A DNA stretch of 64,000 nucleotides, taken from Metellina segmentata (Eukaryota; Arthropoda; Arachnida; Araneae; Tetragnathidae). The stretch lies in contig OX375881.1 of assembly GCA_947359465.1 (NCBI GenBank), forward strand, positions 117,796,738-117,860,737, given 5' to 3'. Under the pieces are notes generated by a model. It was not told the DNA's origin. It was given only the letters and a program-made list of their open reading frames with translations, and did no database searches. This document shows, one piece after another, positions 46,293 through 57,386 of this stretch; the stretch's first letter is position 1; every line of letters starts with the position of its first letter. Made by a program: the position numbers and the translations under genes.

Positions 46293-46654
46293 TTTCTTTC
46301 AAATAATTCTCCATTTAATTCTAAAGTATCACACTAAAAATACAGCTGGAATATAAAATCCTTTTAAACTGATTGTTACTTTGTCCACCCCTAGATCGCG
46401 GTACCTGTCATTTAGCCTTTAATTTAAGAAAGTACAGTAATTCCCTTAATTTTATATTATAGTACATCCACTAAAGTACGTTTAATTGTTCATACACTCA
46501 CTAGATGGCGCTACCAGTCCTTCAAGGTCTCAACCCCAATCAATTAGTTAATTAATTATATTCAAAATAAAAACCAAACTCCTACCACTCCAAAATATAC
46601 ACAAGTTCATTTCTACGGCACTGCATTAGTACATTTAAACACCTCGATCTCTCA

Positions 46655-46727
46655 ACTGCTCGATAGCTCAACGGTTACAATATTCGGATCCTATGGTCCC
46701 CAGTTCAAATCCAAGAAAATCCTTTTT
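46655..46727 (+). repeat. tRNA-like sequence, degenerate
   Basis: CTCGATAGCTCAACGGTTAC resembles an A box, CAGTTCAAATCC a B box, and a T-rich run follows. Stems are poor. It lies just before the Helitron. Confidence 0.35.
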
Positions 46728-46730
46728 TAA

Positions 46731-47366
46731 TCTATATATATAATTCCCTTACGTGGCACGCAAAAAAAGACGTTATTTGTTAACGCGTTTTGGCAACATT
46801 GTACGATTGTTTATTTACCACAGGGACACGCGCATCGATTGAATTTATAAGCGTTATCGGATGAAATTTTATTGAAAAAAAAAAAGAATTTTAGTTGAGC
46901 TGTTGCAGTTTATAATAGAAATCAAAGTAAGTGGATGATCTTTTCAGGGCCTTTTTAAAACGGTCCTTTTCAGGGCCAGCAATTATAGTTCAACAAGATG
47001 CTTGCACTACAACTCTTTCGGCAACAAACTCAATGAAAAAATGTGGGTGGTTCGAGTGCTGGGGAAATGTACACAAACAACATGCTGGGTATTCAATTTA
47101 CAAAGCAGCGCTCACATTTCGAGTCCAAATTTGCTCAAAGTTTTCATTTGAATTTTGATTTTAGAGGTAGTGTATATATGTTTTCTGTGATACAGCAATT
47201 TTAGATTTGAAAAACATTTTTTTGGAACATCATATTTTGTAAATCACTTCTGCTAGGACACATGTCTTCATAGATGCAAGAGAAGCGAGCATAGGTTCGC
47301 GCAGCGAAACAATGAGGATTGCGATGCAATCCTCCGGGGGTTGGCGAGCATTAGCGAGCCCCCTAG
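46731..47366 (+). mobile_element. non-autonomous Helitron, 636 bp
   Basis: It begins TCTATATATATAA after an A and ends with the hairpin GGGGGTTGGCGAGC / GCGAGCCCCC and CTAG before a T. The A|TC...CTAG|T arrangement is that of Helitrons. The interior contains a histone-mRNA-like stem-loop (46962-46977). No Rep/helicase frame. The 75-residue frame at 46931 is not recognised. Confidence 0.87.
46962..46977 (+). promoter_or_regulatory. histone 3'-end stem-loop-like sequence inside the Helitron
   Basis: GGTCCTTTTCAGGGCC can form a 6-bp stem (one T-G pair) with a TTTC loop, matching the form of the replication-dependent histone mRNA stem-loop. A second partial copy (GATCTTTTCAGGGCC) lies just upstream at 46937-46951. 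Confidence 0.5.
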
Positions 47367-47379
47367 TTCCAAATAATAT

Positions 47380-47640
47380 AGCTGCTCATCCCATCACCAG
47401 ATGGCGCTACCAGTAATTCATCACCATAGTAATACATGTCAACAACATGATGCTATCTTGTTCCACCAAAAATGTAAACAAACGTCACCCCCTCTTCTTT
47501 TCACCAATCCTCCCGATTCCTTATTTCCACCCAATTCCTTATCAGCAGTCAGCCTCAACTCCTTATCAAACGGCGGCCATCTTCAAAAAGGCGGTATAGG
47601 AACCCGCATACTGCTAACGTTCTTTCAATAGAAGTTTTAT
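47380..47640. other. locally GC-richer segment, possible old promoter
   Basis: Contains AGATGGCGCTACC and CGGCGGCCATCTT, an inverted YY1-like core. No gene follows that I can recognise. Confidence 0.2.
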
Positions 47641-47699
47641 AAAGTGTGAAGGTTACTTTCTATTTTGTGCCTATTTTGTTCAATACGTGTCTCATTCTG

Positions 47700-49440
47700 C
47701 ATGTGCATTTTAAAATAAATTAATTATACATAGCCATTTAAGAGTATCTCCTTCCCCTTTTTCATTTTTTTTAACTAATTACTTTTCCATATATTCTCAA
47801 TATCTTTAAACATCTTATATGATCTGAGTGCCTAAAATTCAGAAATGGGAAATTCAGTCACGATACGTATTATATCGGATGTTAAAAACACAAACTTAAG
47901 TCAAGCTAAACACAATATACGGTTTCTAATAATCACATTTTTCGGATAATTCGTCGTTAATTCATTTTAGCTCTGATGAAGAAATAACGTGCTTCTATTT
48001 CAATGGCATTTGTTTCTATGATTCCAATTTTACGCATCTTTCAACCTCCTGTATTACATGGTTACCGAAAAAATTGAAAAAAATCTGTGTAGCTGAGGAG
48101 TTTATACACGACTCGAGTCTTCGTTTGAAATGCTTGTTGAAATATGGGTGAGCTACTACATCAGTCTTGCCAATTTTTCAGTTCGGTGAAATTGATTGCA
48201 TCGAAATTTATGTTTAGAATTAAAAAAAATTATGTTTTTGCTTTGGTCAATCCCTCTTAGCACACAGAATTCTCCCTAGTCTCAATTTGGGAATATGATG
48301 ACGTTCGTTACTGATCACTGTAAGGAGCATACTCTTGGGGTGATGGAAGTATACATTTTGCTGAATGACTGATTGAATACCATCTTTTAATTTGTCTCTT
48401 AAGGAACAAGAATTCATGTATCGCTTTACAAACATTATTCAAAGGTACTTTGAAGGAATGATGGCGCTTTACCACATACCATATTGATGCGTAAGCTTCT
48501 AAAATAAATTCTGAAAACATTTTTAAGCTCAATTAAAATTCAAACACGAAATGTAATATCTTCAGGTGCGATTTGCTGTTGTTAACCATCAAGCTTATGA
48601 TATTTTTGAGTTTCACAATTACCTAAATTTGACGAATATTATTCAGACGATATATCTTCGCAAATGTTGTATAAATGTCAGTGATCTAAACTTATATTCC
48701 ATTGGTTAAGTTCTAATAAATTGCAACAAATTGATAAAACTGAAGGTAGAAGTTTATGTTGAGTGCCAATGACAGAGCATTCTGCTTTAAGACTTGCAGT
48801 CGCCGTTTTGGAGTATCTCGTTTATATTGCATTAGTTCGTAAAACAAGTCCCTGCAGGTAACTCATATTCAATTGTATTACTCTCAGAATTAACTTGGAA
48901 GTGGTGCAGGGGTGGGGGCTGAATAAGTTACACCAGCTGCAACAGTGATTCCAAGTGGATAAGTTAAACTCAATGCCGTGAACGGAAATTTCCGAAGGTC
49001 GAGTTATATAGTTACTGACGTCTTATGTACATGCTTTTTCATTCTCTAAAATATATGTACTAGGTATTACAAATTGAAATAATATTGAAAAAATCATGTT
49101 ACTAAGTGCCTTTTTCCCCAATAAAAATTTGGCCCACCCTACTAAGCAGTCACTTTAAGTAGTTACTGTTCAGCCTTTATATGCAGCTATCAGTATAAAG
49201 TCATCTTTAAAGTGTCACTAACGGTGGTTTTCCTTTCCACTTTTGTTAACAGTACACAAGTTATTCACGACTGAGGAAATAGTCCTTATCTTCATAATGG
49301 GGAAGTGGTTTCACTCAAAATAATACCACCAAAGAATGCTCTTAAAGTATCACTCTGTCTAGTGTTACTATACCTATTTCACCCGATAGCCGTATAGTGC
49401 TGATGCATATTTCTGTAGCCGAATAGTAGAAACGACATCC
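47700..49440. other. AT-rich stretch without recognised features
   Basis: Short open frames on both strands (for example 48247-48532 minus) have no domain resemblance and no supporting splice or repeat structure. Confidence 0.4.
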
Positions 49441-49448
49441 TTCACAGG

Positions 49449-49460
49449 ATATATATGATA

Positions 49461-49530
<70 letters not shown>
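49449..49530. repeat. (AT)n microsatellite
   Basis: About 80 bases of nearly pure AT dinucleotide, followed by an A8 run. The minus-strand tyrosine/isoleucine repeat frame across it is an artefact. Confidence 0.97.
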
Positions 49531-49536
<6 letters not shown>

Positions 49537-49620
49537 AATTCCAAAACCTTAAAATTCAAAGTTTTCTAGAAAAGCACAAATTGATGCTCATTTTCTAGCT
49601 AACTTTTAGTTAAATATATA

Positions 49621-49885
49621 GGGGATGCAGTAGATCAGTTGGAAGAGCATGGAATAAGTAACCGGAGGGAAGCGAGTTCGAAATTGGATCCAGAAAAAGA
49701 CCACTGCACATTAAATCTGACGTATCCTCAAATGTCCTTACATTGGCTTGGTTTGGAAGTTTGGAGAGTGGGGTGCTAGCGCAGGTGTTGCTCTTGTCAT
49801 TTGACCATCATTAAAAATGTTAGGACGTTGTCCTCGGTTCTTTTCCTTCAGGACTGCTCCAGTGTTTAATTAACAACCTGCCTAT
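49621..49885 (+). repeat. tRNA-derived SINE copy, forward
   Basis: The only long forward copy. The tRNA-like head has TAGATCAGTTGGAAGAGCAT (A box) and CGAGTTCGAAATTGGATCC (B box). The body holds GGAAGTTTGGAGAGTG, and the tail AACAACCTGCCTATTTAACTA(TCTA)n. This gives the orientation of the whole family. Confidence 0.85.
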
Positions 49886-50000
49886 TTAACTATCTATCTA
49901 TATATACTCTAACTAACTGCAACTATAAATGACCTGCAAATATATACGAAATGGGACCTTAAAACAAAGTTCACCTATAACAGCGGTCCCTCTCTCCCAT

Positions 50001-50195
50001 TCACAACCTCAATCCCATTTCTTTTCCGATACCTCCCCGTTCCCTCGGAAAATTAGCGAGAACGTGTTCCAAACACGCCCTGAAAAGGAGTAGGAACTCC
50101 TTGCCGCTCAGGACACGTTTTTGGCCTGTTCGCCCAGGAAACGTAACCGACGACAAGAAATCCTCAGTATCATTTGCATTTGTTAGTGCTGCCAT
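50001..50195 (-). other. unrecognised GC-richer open frame, 64 residues
   Basis: It reads VTFPGRTGQKRVLSGKEFLL, then LFRACLEHVLANFPRERG. Base composition is above its surroundings and the frame is uninterrupted from an ATG near GATAGATGGCAGC. No family recognised. It could be an exon or part of an old repeat. Confidence 0.25.
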
Positions 50196-50223
50196 CTATC
50201 GACGCTTTTAAAAATATATTTAA

Positions 50224-50566
50224 AAGGGTCCGGCACCTAAAAATTCGAAAAAAATTAATTTTTGAGATTTTTACTGTCTATGAAAATTTGAATTGTTCTC
50301 TTTGCAACAATACCTCATTTGTAAAAATCCGTTGATTGGAAGTATTTTTAAATATATTTTAAAGTAGATGCATTATTACCTCGACGTGTGTCTCAGAACA
50401 TGCTTTTTCATGTTTGGGGGCAGATTACTCAAAAACTACTTGAGGAGATAAATTCTTGAAACTTTTTATGATTGTTTATGAAGCACTTTAAAAACTTTAA
50501 CACAAGGAATAAGATATAAAATGCATACTTTTTTTTATATTTTGTCTGTAAAATTTCATTTTTTTA
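50224..50566. repeat. related TTAA MITE left end (GGGTCCGG family)
   Basis: TTTAAAAGGGTCCGGCACCT matches the left end of the MITE at 35390. The right end is missing, apparently replaced where a Helitron end begins. Confidence 0.55.
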
Positions 50567-50780
50567 CTAGGGGGTTTTGCCCTTTGCTCGCCTACGCTCA
50601 CCAACCTGGTGATTGCTAAGCAATCCCATTTGGTTTGCTTCGGAAACCAAAACACCTTTCGCAAGGAAATGTGCTTTTTTTAAAAACTTTTCCACGTAAA
50701 GCACCCTTAACTAATTGCCCATCAGGAAAAAGAAACCTTCTCCATCTTTTTCCCTGTACAATTTTGAATAAACCACGTTA
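50567..50780 (-). mobile_element. Helitron 3' end, minus orientation, fragment
   Basis: CTAGGGGGTTTTGCCCTTTG on the plus strand is the complement of a hairpin followed by CTAG. CCAACCTGGTGATTGCTAAG next to it resembles the 46731-47366 Helitron's terminal part. The 5' end was not located. Confidence 0.6.
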
Positions 50781-51562
50781 ATCTCTTAATTTTCTTATAA
50801 AAGTTACACTTCCGTTACTCTTCCAACTAGGCTAACTAAAGAGATAGAGAAATTGTATCACAAAATGGCTATATGTGCGTTGAATTAGTAAAGTAGGTTA
50901 TGCAATTGTAATTGGCAAAGAAAAGAATTCCAAAGTTATAGAATTTTATTTACGACAATATACATACATTTACACATACAAGAACACTGAACAATGATGT
51001 ATTTGATCCCTATATGGAGAATTTTGAAAACTACGATCCATTTCAAAGTTTCATTTTGTAGGTACTTTGACATTTTTAAGAAAAATAATGTCTCAACGCA
51101 TTATGGATCAGCTTTGAAGCCACAACACAAACCTCTCAACGATTTCTATTTACACATGTAACGCATATAGAGGGCAAGGAGAAGAAGTCTACAGAAATGA
51201 AATTCTGGAATAATACAAATTTTAAATAAACTGTACTTATGTGAAACCAGAGAAAAATGAATTGATTTTCAGACAAATCATTCGCGTAATTCTGCGGTTA
51301 TTAAATAGGTATTTTAGTACGTCTGATCACAAAGATATTTTCTGTTGAACTAATTTATTTTTTTAACATTCAAACGAATAACTTTGTGTAGACCAGCGGT
51401 TCCCAACCTTTGTTACAAGGAAAACAAAATGAAATAAATTGAATTAAGAATAAGAAACAAAAGTAGAATCAAAATAAGAAAACTAGAAATTAGATCCCTG
51501 AACTGAAATTTGTCAAGTTGAATTTCACGCAACAATTTCCTTTAACAAGTATTGAACGAATA

Positions 51563-52269
51563 CAGGGTGGCTCAGCGGGTAATGTTTGAAAAAAAGTCTA
51601 ATAGATGGCGCTAGCTGCGAGCAAGTGAGGCCTAACTTAGTGGGCATGTTCATTAAAGTGGGTAATTTCTTGTGTGGTGCGTAATATCCTTCCATGGTGT
51701 GTGTATGTGGTGTATTGCCCATGTTTCACCGACGACACATTAAACGCTGCAAAATATACAGTTTCGGGACGGGGAGTTCACCCCTTTTCTTCACGGTGAT
51801 GACTTGGTCCATGGTCATTGGTATATGCAGGATGGTGCAAGACCACATCGTACGGCGGAAGTTTTCAAAATGTTCAATGAGCATTTTCACGGGCGAATCA
51901 ATGGGTTGGATTACCCATCGCATTTCCAAGGTGGTATTGAATGGACGCCCTATTCCCCGGATTTATACCCTCGCGATTGTTGGGATATTTGAAGAGAAAA
52001 GTGTGGCAGACAAGTCCTAAGAAACTCTGAACTGAAAACTGCCGTCACAACTGCAGTCGACACGATTGGCATTGAAGTCTGACATTGAAGTGATGGATAG
52101 ATTCCTGAACCACCTCACTGCTGTTCTTGTTAAAGAAGGCGGTCACTTCGAATCTCTTTATCATTAATTGGTTGCTATTTAATTTCGATATATATCATAA
52201 GAAACTTTTCATCACTTATGTGTTTTGAAATTTCGATTCGTTTCAAGTACTACCCACTGGGCCACACTG
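51563..52269 (+). mobile_element. Tc1/mariner-superfamily element, 707 bp, deleted
   Basis: The ends CAGGGTGGCTCAGCGGGTAA and, inverted, CAGTGTGGCCCAGTGGGTA are both bounded by TA (51561-51562 and 52270-52271). The interior is a transposase piece only. Confidence 0.8.
51780..52165 (+). pseudogene. DDE-type (IS630/mariner-like) transposase fragment
   Basis: 51804-51992 reads WYMQDGARPHRTAEVFKMFN, NEHFHGRINGLDYPS and YSPDLYPRDCW. Next, in another frame, come GYLKRKVWQTSP and DRFLN-like ends. QDGARPH carries the second catalytic Asp, and SPDLYPRD is the region of the third acidic residue. The N-terminal helix-turn-helix part is missing. Confidence 0.8.
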
Positions 52270-52532
52270 TATGTATTTTAATTAAATTGTATGTAATGAT
52301 TCAACTGTAGGATTTGTGTTTAAATCGCATGGACATTATTGTTGCTCTTACCCATAACATAAAATCTGTTTTAACGCAAATGGTTTGATTGATTGAACTT
52401 AGGGAGAACGTTTATGGATGGTCAAGTTTTGACACTATCAAGAGTATGTAGCTGAGAATAAGTTGCGATATTATGGTAAATTTAAACGTTATAATTTCAT
52501 TGCATTGACATTGCGCAATTGTTTGACTAGGG

Positions 52533-53103
52533 TAGGTGTTCCAAATATCGCCTACTCGTGTTTGCAAGCTATCATGCTCGACATCTACGAGTTTATGTAG
52601 TTACCTCGACGGTCTAGGGTTTTGCCACACGTAGCGCCACCAGCAAGAGTTTCGTATCAGTTATATCAACAACACTATTGCATCTGAAGTATTTGAGGTT
52701 GTGACCAACGTATTTTTTTTGTCTCTAATCCTTTCAGGGAATATCCAGGTAAGTGTTTCCAAACCATCCTTTCGTTTATATGACTCGAAAGTGCATTTAA
52801 TACTAAAGGTAGGTATTTATGCTGCACTAGCAACTCGTTTTTAATAGTTGCTTCTAATTTCGCCTGGTGGTAACAGGAACAGGGGTAGGCGATATTAGGA
52901 ACCCACTCTTGAACATTCTCTTGGGAAACTTTTTGAGGTTTTATTAGTTAACTTAAACTGACATAAGTAAAGAAAGTATAGGGTCTCTGGAAATCAGTAA
53001 GAATAGTTCCTAGTGATATTCATTTAGTTTCCAGCTTGATTTCCCAAATCAGGAGGCTGAGATACAAAGATATAGTTAGGGTAGGGGATATTTGGAACAC
53101 CTA
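52533..53103. mobile_element. 571-bp TIR element (TAGGTGTTCCAAATATC)
   Basis: TAGGTGTTCCAAATATCGCC at the left and GGGATATTTGGAACACCTA at the right are inverted. A third related motif GGCGATATTAGGAACCC lies inside at about 52888. No coding frame; target duplication unclear. Confidence 0.7.
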
Positions 53104-53789
53104 AGCTGTCTTTACTATGTATCTCCCTGTAAAACTACTCCTAAATACCATTCACTTGTAAAATATAGGGTAGGCATGAGGGGCTACATCATAGAAATTG
53201 ATTCTAAAAAAGTCTCCGCCATAGAAATTGATTGAAAAAAAAAAAAAAAGCTCTTACACAGAAGTTCTTTCTACAAAAGGCTAAGCAAATCAAAAAGGTC
53301 GGGAACCTCTGGTAGAGACGATTCAAATTAAAAACATTTTTGATTACACTTACAGATAAAAATCACAATTCGAAAGATTCAATTGCGGAAGCAATATCGG
53401 TATGCTTCCATTACATCGCAATCTTATAGAATTTGTGCTGTCTGTTGGTCTTTCGTTAAGACCTTGTGACATCTGTTTTTAATTAGTTGAAGGTTGTAGG
53501 AGATATAAAGAAAAGCAGGAATAAATTACAACTAAATCGAACGAAACGAAGTTTGAATCTCACGCCATTTGCCGAAAATGCAAAACTCATTTTGTGGAAT
53601 TGTAGATGTCTTTCACATTCAATATTGCCAAAATATGAATAATATATAGTCCCAATGTCACTCAGGGAGCCTGAATTTTATTTTGAAGGATCCATATAGA
53701 AAATATGAGTTCGATAACCAAGACATTTTTACAGTGAGAAATTCATTGCTCCATTTCTTAGCGTGGTCACTGATCTTGCATTTAAGTAA

Positions 53790-54345
53790 ACGTCTTTTTA
53801 ATCTTGTAGTTTTTATAACCAACACTGTTTGATTTTTTAGAAGTTAAGTGCTTATTAAAGAATTCAAAACTATCACTTGCGTCATACATTAATTCATTTG
53901 ATTTCTTTTTGCCTTTTTAGTCTTGTAGCTTTTTATAAGTAACAGTATTTGAATTGTTAGAAGTTTTAAGTGCTGATTGAAGAATTAAAAACTACCACAT
54001 TCGTTATTTACTAAATTAATTGTTTTCCTTCTGCCTTTTTGGCCTTGTAGTTTACAGATCATTTACAGATTTTGAAGAATTTTAAACTTTCACTATCGTT
54101 TTTTATTAACTCCTTTTTATCTCTTTTCGCCTTTTTAGACTTGTAGTTTTTTAATAAGTAACAGTATTTTAATTTTTTGAAAATGAGTGCTGATTGAAGT
54201 ATTTAAAACAATCATATTCTTCGTTTTATTATATTTCTTATACAAATTTATATACGAAGAAATTAATTTGATTACTTTTTGCCTTTTCATTCCTGTAGTT
54301 TTTTTATAATTGCAGGATTTTAATTGAAATCTTGAAAATTAATAA
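53790..54345. repeat. degenerate tandem repeat, unit about 120-140 bp
   Basis: Four to five imperfect units, each with GCCTTTTTAGTCTTGTAGTT, then TAAGTAACAGTATTTGAATT and GTGCTGATTGAAG. A further unit end occurs at 54700-54735, just before a mariner insertion. Confidence 0.75.
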
Positions 54346-54751
54346 AAATATTTTCTATGAACTTAAGTAAATTATTAAGCGAGTGTAACATGTTTTTTAA
54401 CCTTTTTCTTTACGCGAGTATAGTATTTCAAACCTCAATCAATCCGTTTTGAATCCGAAACCAGGAATTTAGATAGCGGCTCGAAAACTTGCCACTTGCA
54501 TAATGATAGATAATAAGAGAACCACGTTTATTCAGTTTGTTGTAATGAAGAAATCTGACACAGAACCACGTCCCAAACCACGAGGAGAAACTAAATTAAA
54601 AAAAAATTTAGTTCAATTGCTCTTGAAACTTTTAAATGATGAAGTTCTATTATTCGTTCGACATTTTTTTCTCCGTATACTTTAATTTATCTGATTTCTT
54701 CAGCCTTTTTGTTTTGTATACCTCTTTATAAAACTAGTTGCAAAGCAAAAG

Positions 54752-55245
54752 GGCTGATGCAAAAGTTCAACCCGTTTTCGACACTGATGGCATTGCCATC
54801 GCAAGTGTTTTATCTACTTCAAATGTGTCACGTTTTGCCGTTGTTTGAAAGAAGGAATGTCGGTGAGTACTTGGGGACAGATTGAGCTGTGCTTTTTAGG
54901 TTTTGTTAAGCATTCAAAATGGCAGAAAATGAGGAGCATTCTCGACATTTATGCTTTTTTTTATTTTCGAAAAGGCGAGAGTGTCTCGCAGAAGCAAAAG
55001 ATAAGTGTCGTGCAGGGTGAGGGTGCGGTTGACGATTCCACGTGCCGCAAATGGTTCAGAAAGGTTTGTCCCCTGGATCAGTTCTTTAGCCAAAAACCAC
55101 GGAACCTGCAGGATGCAGCTACCGGAGAGATGGAGAAAGGTAATCGAACGGTACATACTATATGGAATTGATGTAATTTTTAGTCAATAAAATGTTCCTC
55201 AATTTTTGTCAAAGAGACAAACCGGTGCGAACTTTTGCATCAGCC
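54752..55245 (+). mobile_element. mariner deletion derivative, about 494 bp
   Basis: The ends GGCTGATGCAAAAGTTC and, inverted, GAACTTTTGCATCAGCC; TA follows the right end. It retains the transposase start (MAENEEHSRH near 54920, then DDSTCRKWFRKV) and a short C-terminal piece (LPERWRKVIER), with the DDD core deleted. Confidence 0.82.
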
Positions 55246-55249
55246 TAAT

Positions 55250-56690
55250 ATTTCCTTCTTCATATTGAACTTTTATACATAACGGTACACAAGAGGCGCT
55301 TGAGTATTTGACTTCAATTTCTTTCTTCAAAGGACTCTTAAAAGGTCTACACACGAATGTTCCATACCAAACGAAAACACACTAGCATTTCATACACTGG
55401 CTTAATCTAAAATGCTCGGTGTGTTGATGAAGCACTTTCTGTCAGTAGAAAAGTCACACGAACAGAAATGTTACGAACTACACGTGTGTGCTTTTCATCG
55501 ATAAGACTAGGCTCAGAAGCGACTTGATGGAGTACTTGTAGGATTCTGGAGAGTCGTGGGCTTACGACGAAAAGGCATGGAATCCAGAGTTTCTGTTGGA
55601 ATATCCATTCACTGTCAACATAACCCTAATATCGAATTAACCTCCAGTTTGAAGTAACCGGCACCAGCGCGTTATTAGACACTTTTGTGACTTATGTTCT
55701 AAGGTGCGGCTCAATGTCATTGCTTTATCGTGCAGTAAAACCCCAAAGTTATTTGTTAATTTATTTATCGATGCACAAACCTCGGCTTACTCCCGTTTCA
55801 CCCTCAAGCGGTTTCGACCCGATATCTCTTCCATCAAGATATGATCAAGTTTATCTTCGTGACGAGATGTCTCGTCATTAATAGTGTCAATTTTTTATGA
55901 TGCCGAGATCAAGATCTGGTCAGTTTTTTTCTAATGACAAGACGTCTCGTTTCGATCGAGTTTTGGCAACGAGATGGTGACAATTCGTCAAGACAACCAT
56001 CAGCATGAAGAAGAGTTTAACCTGCACGCAGTCTGTTCTTGGAATGAAATAGATAGGATAGGATAGGATTTTTGGGGTTTTATGGCGCAAGGTCCAAAAG
56101 CGGACAAACTGCGCCATGAAATAGACAGAGCATGTTGGCGAAGTCACTGTCGCAAGATCTCTGAAGGGTGAATCGCGTGGGCTCACAAATCGACCTACGG
56201 TCATTGGCTATCAGACTAGTGTTTTTGAACACGGTGGATAATCACGTCAACCAATCAATCACTTAGGATTCGCGTTTTTTCCCACAACCACGTGATATGT
56301 CTTCAAAACCGAGCGGTCGGAGTGAACATGAAGCTGTACGCACGTGATCCGTCTATTTCATTATAAGGTCAATGCGTATATATAGTCCTAAAAGTTTAGT
56401 AACGCGATTTGAAGTTGATTCGTTTGTTGAAGTTTGAGTTGATTCGTTTAATTAGGGGGACTGGTTGATATTTAACCCACTGAGGGTTGCACACGCATAT
56501 ATCCGTCCCATTTCTAACCAATAGAATGCTTCCTAGGATTTTCACAACCAACAGATGTGGTCATTTCTTTGGCTTTCGACAAGAGTCGCGCATTATGCAT
56601 CGTTTTACGTTTTCATGAACATATTTTCACTGCTATTGTAACGTCCAAAGTTTACAGCTCTAGATCAAAGGTCAAAACAGCTGACCAGCC
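55250..56690. other. no gene recognised
   Basis: Holds a GACGAGATGTCTCGTC palindrome (55861-55876), a (GGATA)n-like short run at 56048-56068 and a 'GGCGCAAGGTCC' dispersed repeat fragment (56070-56120). Open frames lack recognisable domains. Confidence 0.4.
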
Positions 56691-57004
56691 GTAAATAGCG
56701 GAACATCTATCGGGGTGATCTTCCATGGTGGTCTAGTTGCCGTCCAGGTGGTCTGTAGGGTGTGCACGACGCACCCCCCCCCCTGGGATTAAACTGCCTC
56801 CCAGGGAAAAATGGCGATACAAGAGGGAGAACTGTTGCTGAATTCGAGCTGAGCAGGTGGTTTTGGTGCTCGTTCGAACAGGCTGTTTGAGTGGATTCCA
56901 TTTTTCCTGTGTTCAGCATCAAAATCCCTGATCTTAGATAGCGTGGATACTATATGTTGGAAGTAAATAAATAGTGTAATTGCAATTTAGGCTGCGTCGT
57001 CTAG

Positions 57005-57010
57005 TTTATT
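57005..57010 (-). terminator. polyadenylation signal of the unrecognised gene
   Basis: AATAAA on the minus strand, about 195 bases past the stop codon. The intervening 3' UTR holds a short tandem motif (GTGTCCAGATGAG, about three times, near 57135-57185). Confidence 0.5.
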
Positions 57011-57202
57011 GGCGCGCCACTCGGCCCACTATGTTACACTAATGGAGAAAAAGAACCGTCGGATTTTGAATGCCCTTTCCTCATAAGCCCCGGGGAGGCT
57101 CTCCGAAGCGTAGGAGAGGTGCGAAAAGAAACAGTGTGTCCAGATGAGACTGTGTACAGATGAGGGGGCGTGTCCAGATGAGGGGCGTGTCCATCCAGCA
57201 AT

Positions 57203-57386
57203 TCAGGTGATGCCAGTGTGCAGTAAGAGGTGGAACCCGCTCAGGAACTCGAAGAGCCACCGGCGGAGGAGCGTCAAGGGGGTCGAGAGGGCAACACTTG
57301 ACGAGGCGTAGTGGTCAGGGCTCTTCTGGTACCGGAAGGCTCGCTGGGGAGCCTGGTGATCGTCCACGCCCACCGGGAGGTTCTTC
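57203..57386 (-). CDS. unrecognised gene, last exon with stop
   Basis: The CTCTCTTCCAG acceptor precedes GAAGAACCTC. The leading G completes the previous codon (AAG), and the exon reads [40 protein letters not shown] and [20 protein letters not shown] before TGA. The frame match with the middle exon across 5 kb is the main support. Confidence 0.65.

Noticed and set aside
49374..49559. Tyr/Ile-repeat open frame
   Set aside because: Produced by the AT microsatellite.
49621..49690. Functional tRNA gene at the SINE head
   Set aside because: It is joined to the SINE body, which recurs many times in the window, and its stems are imperfect.
53790..54345. CRISPR-like array
   Set aside because: Units are long, degenerate and directly adjacent without unique spacers; it is a eukaryotic tandem repeat.
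56707..56922. 71-residue minus-strand frame near a poly-C tract
   Set aside because: Low-complexity, no splice-compatible link to the neighbouring host gene, and beyond its stop and polyadenylation signal.
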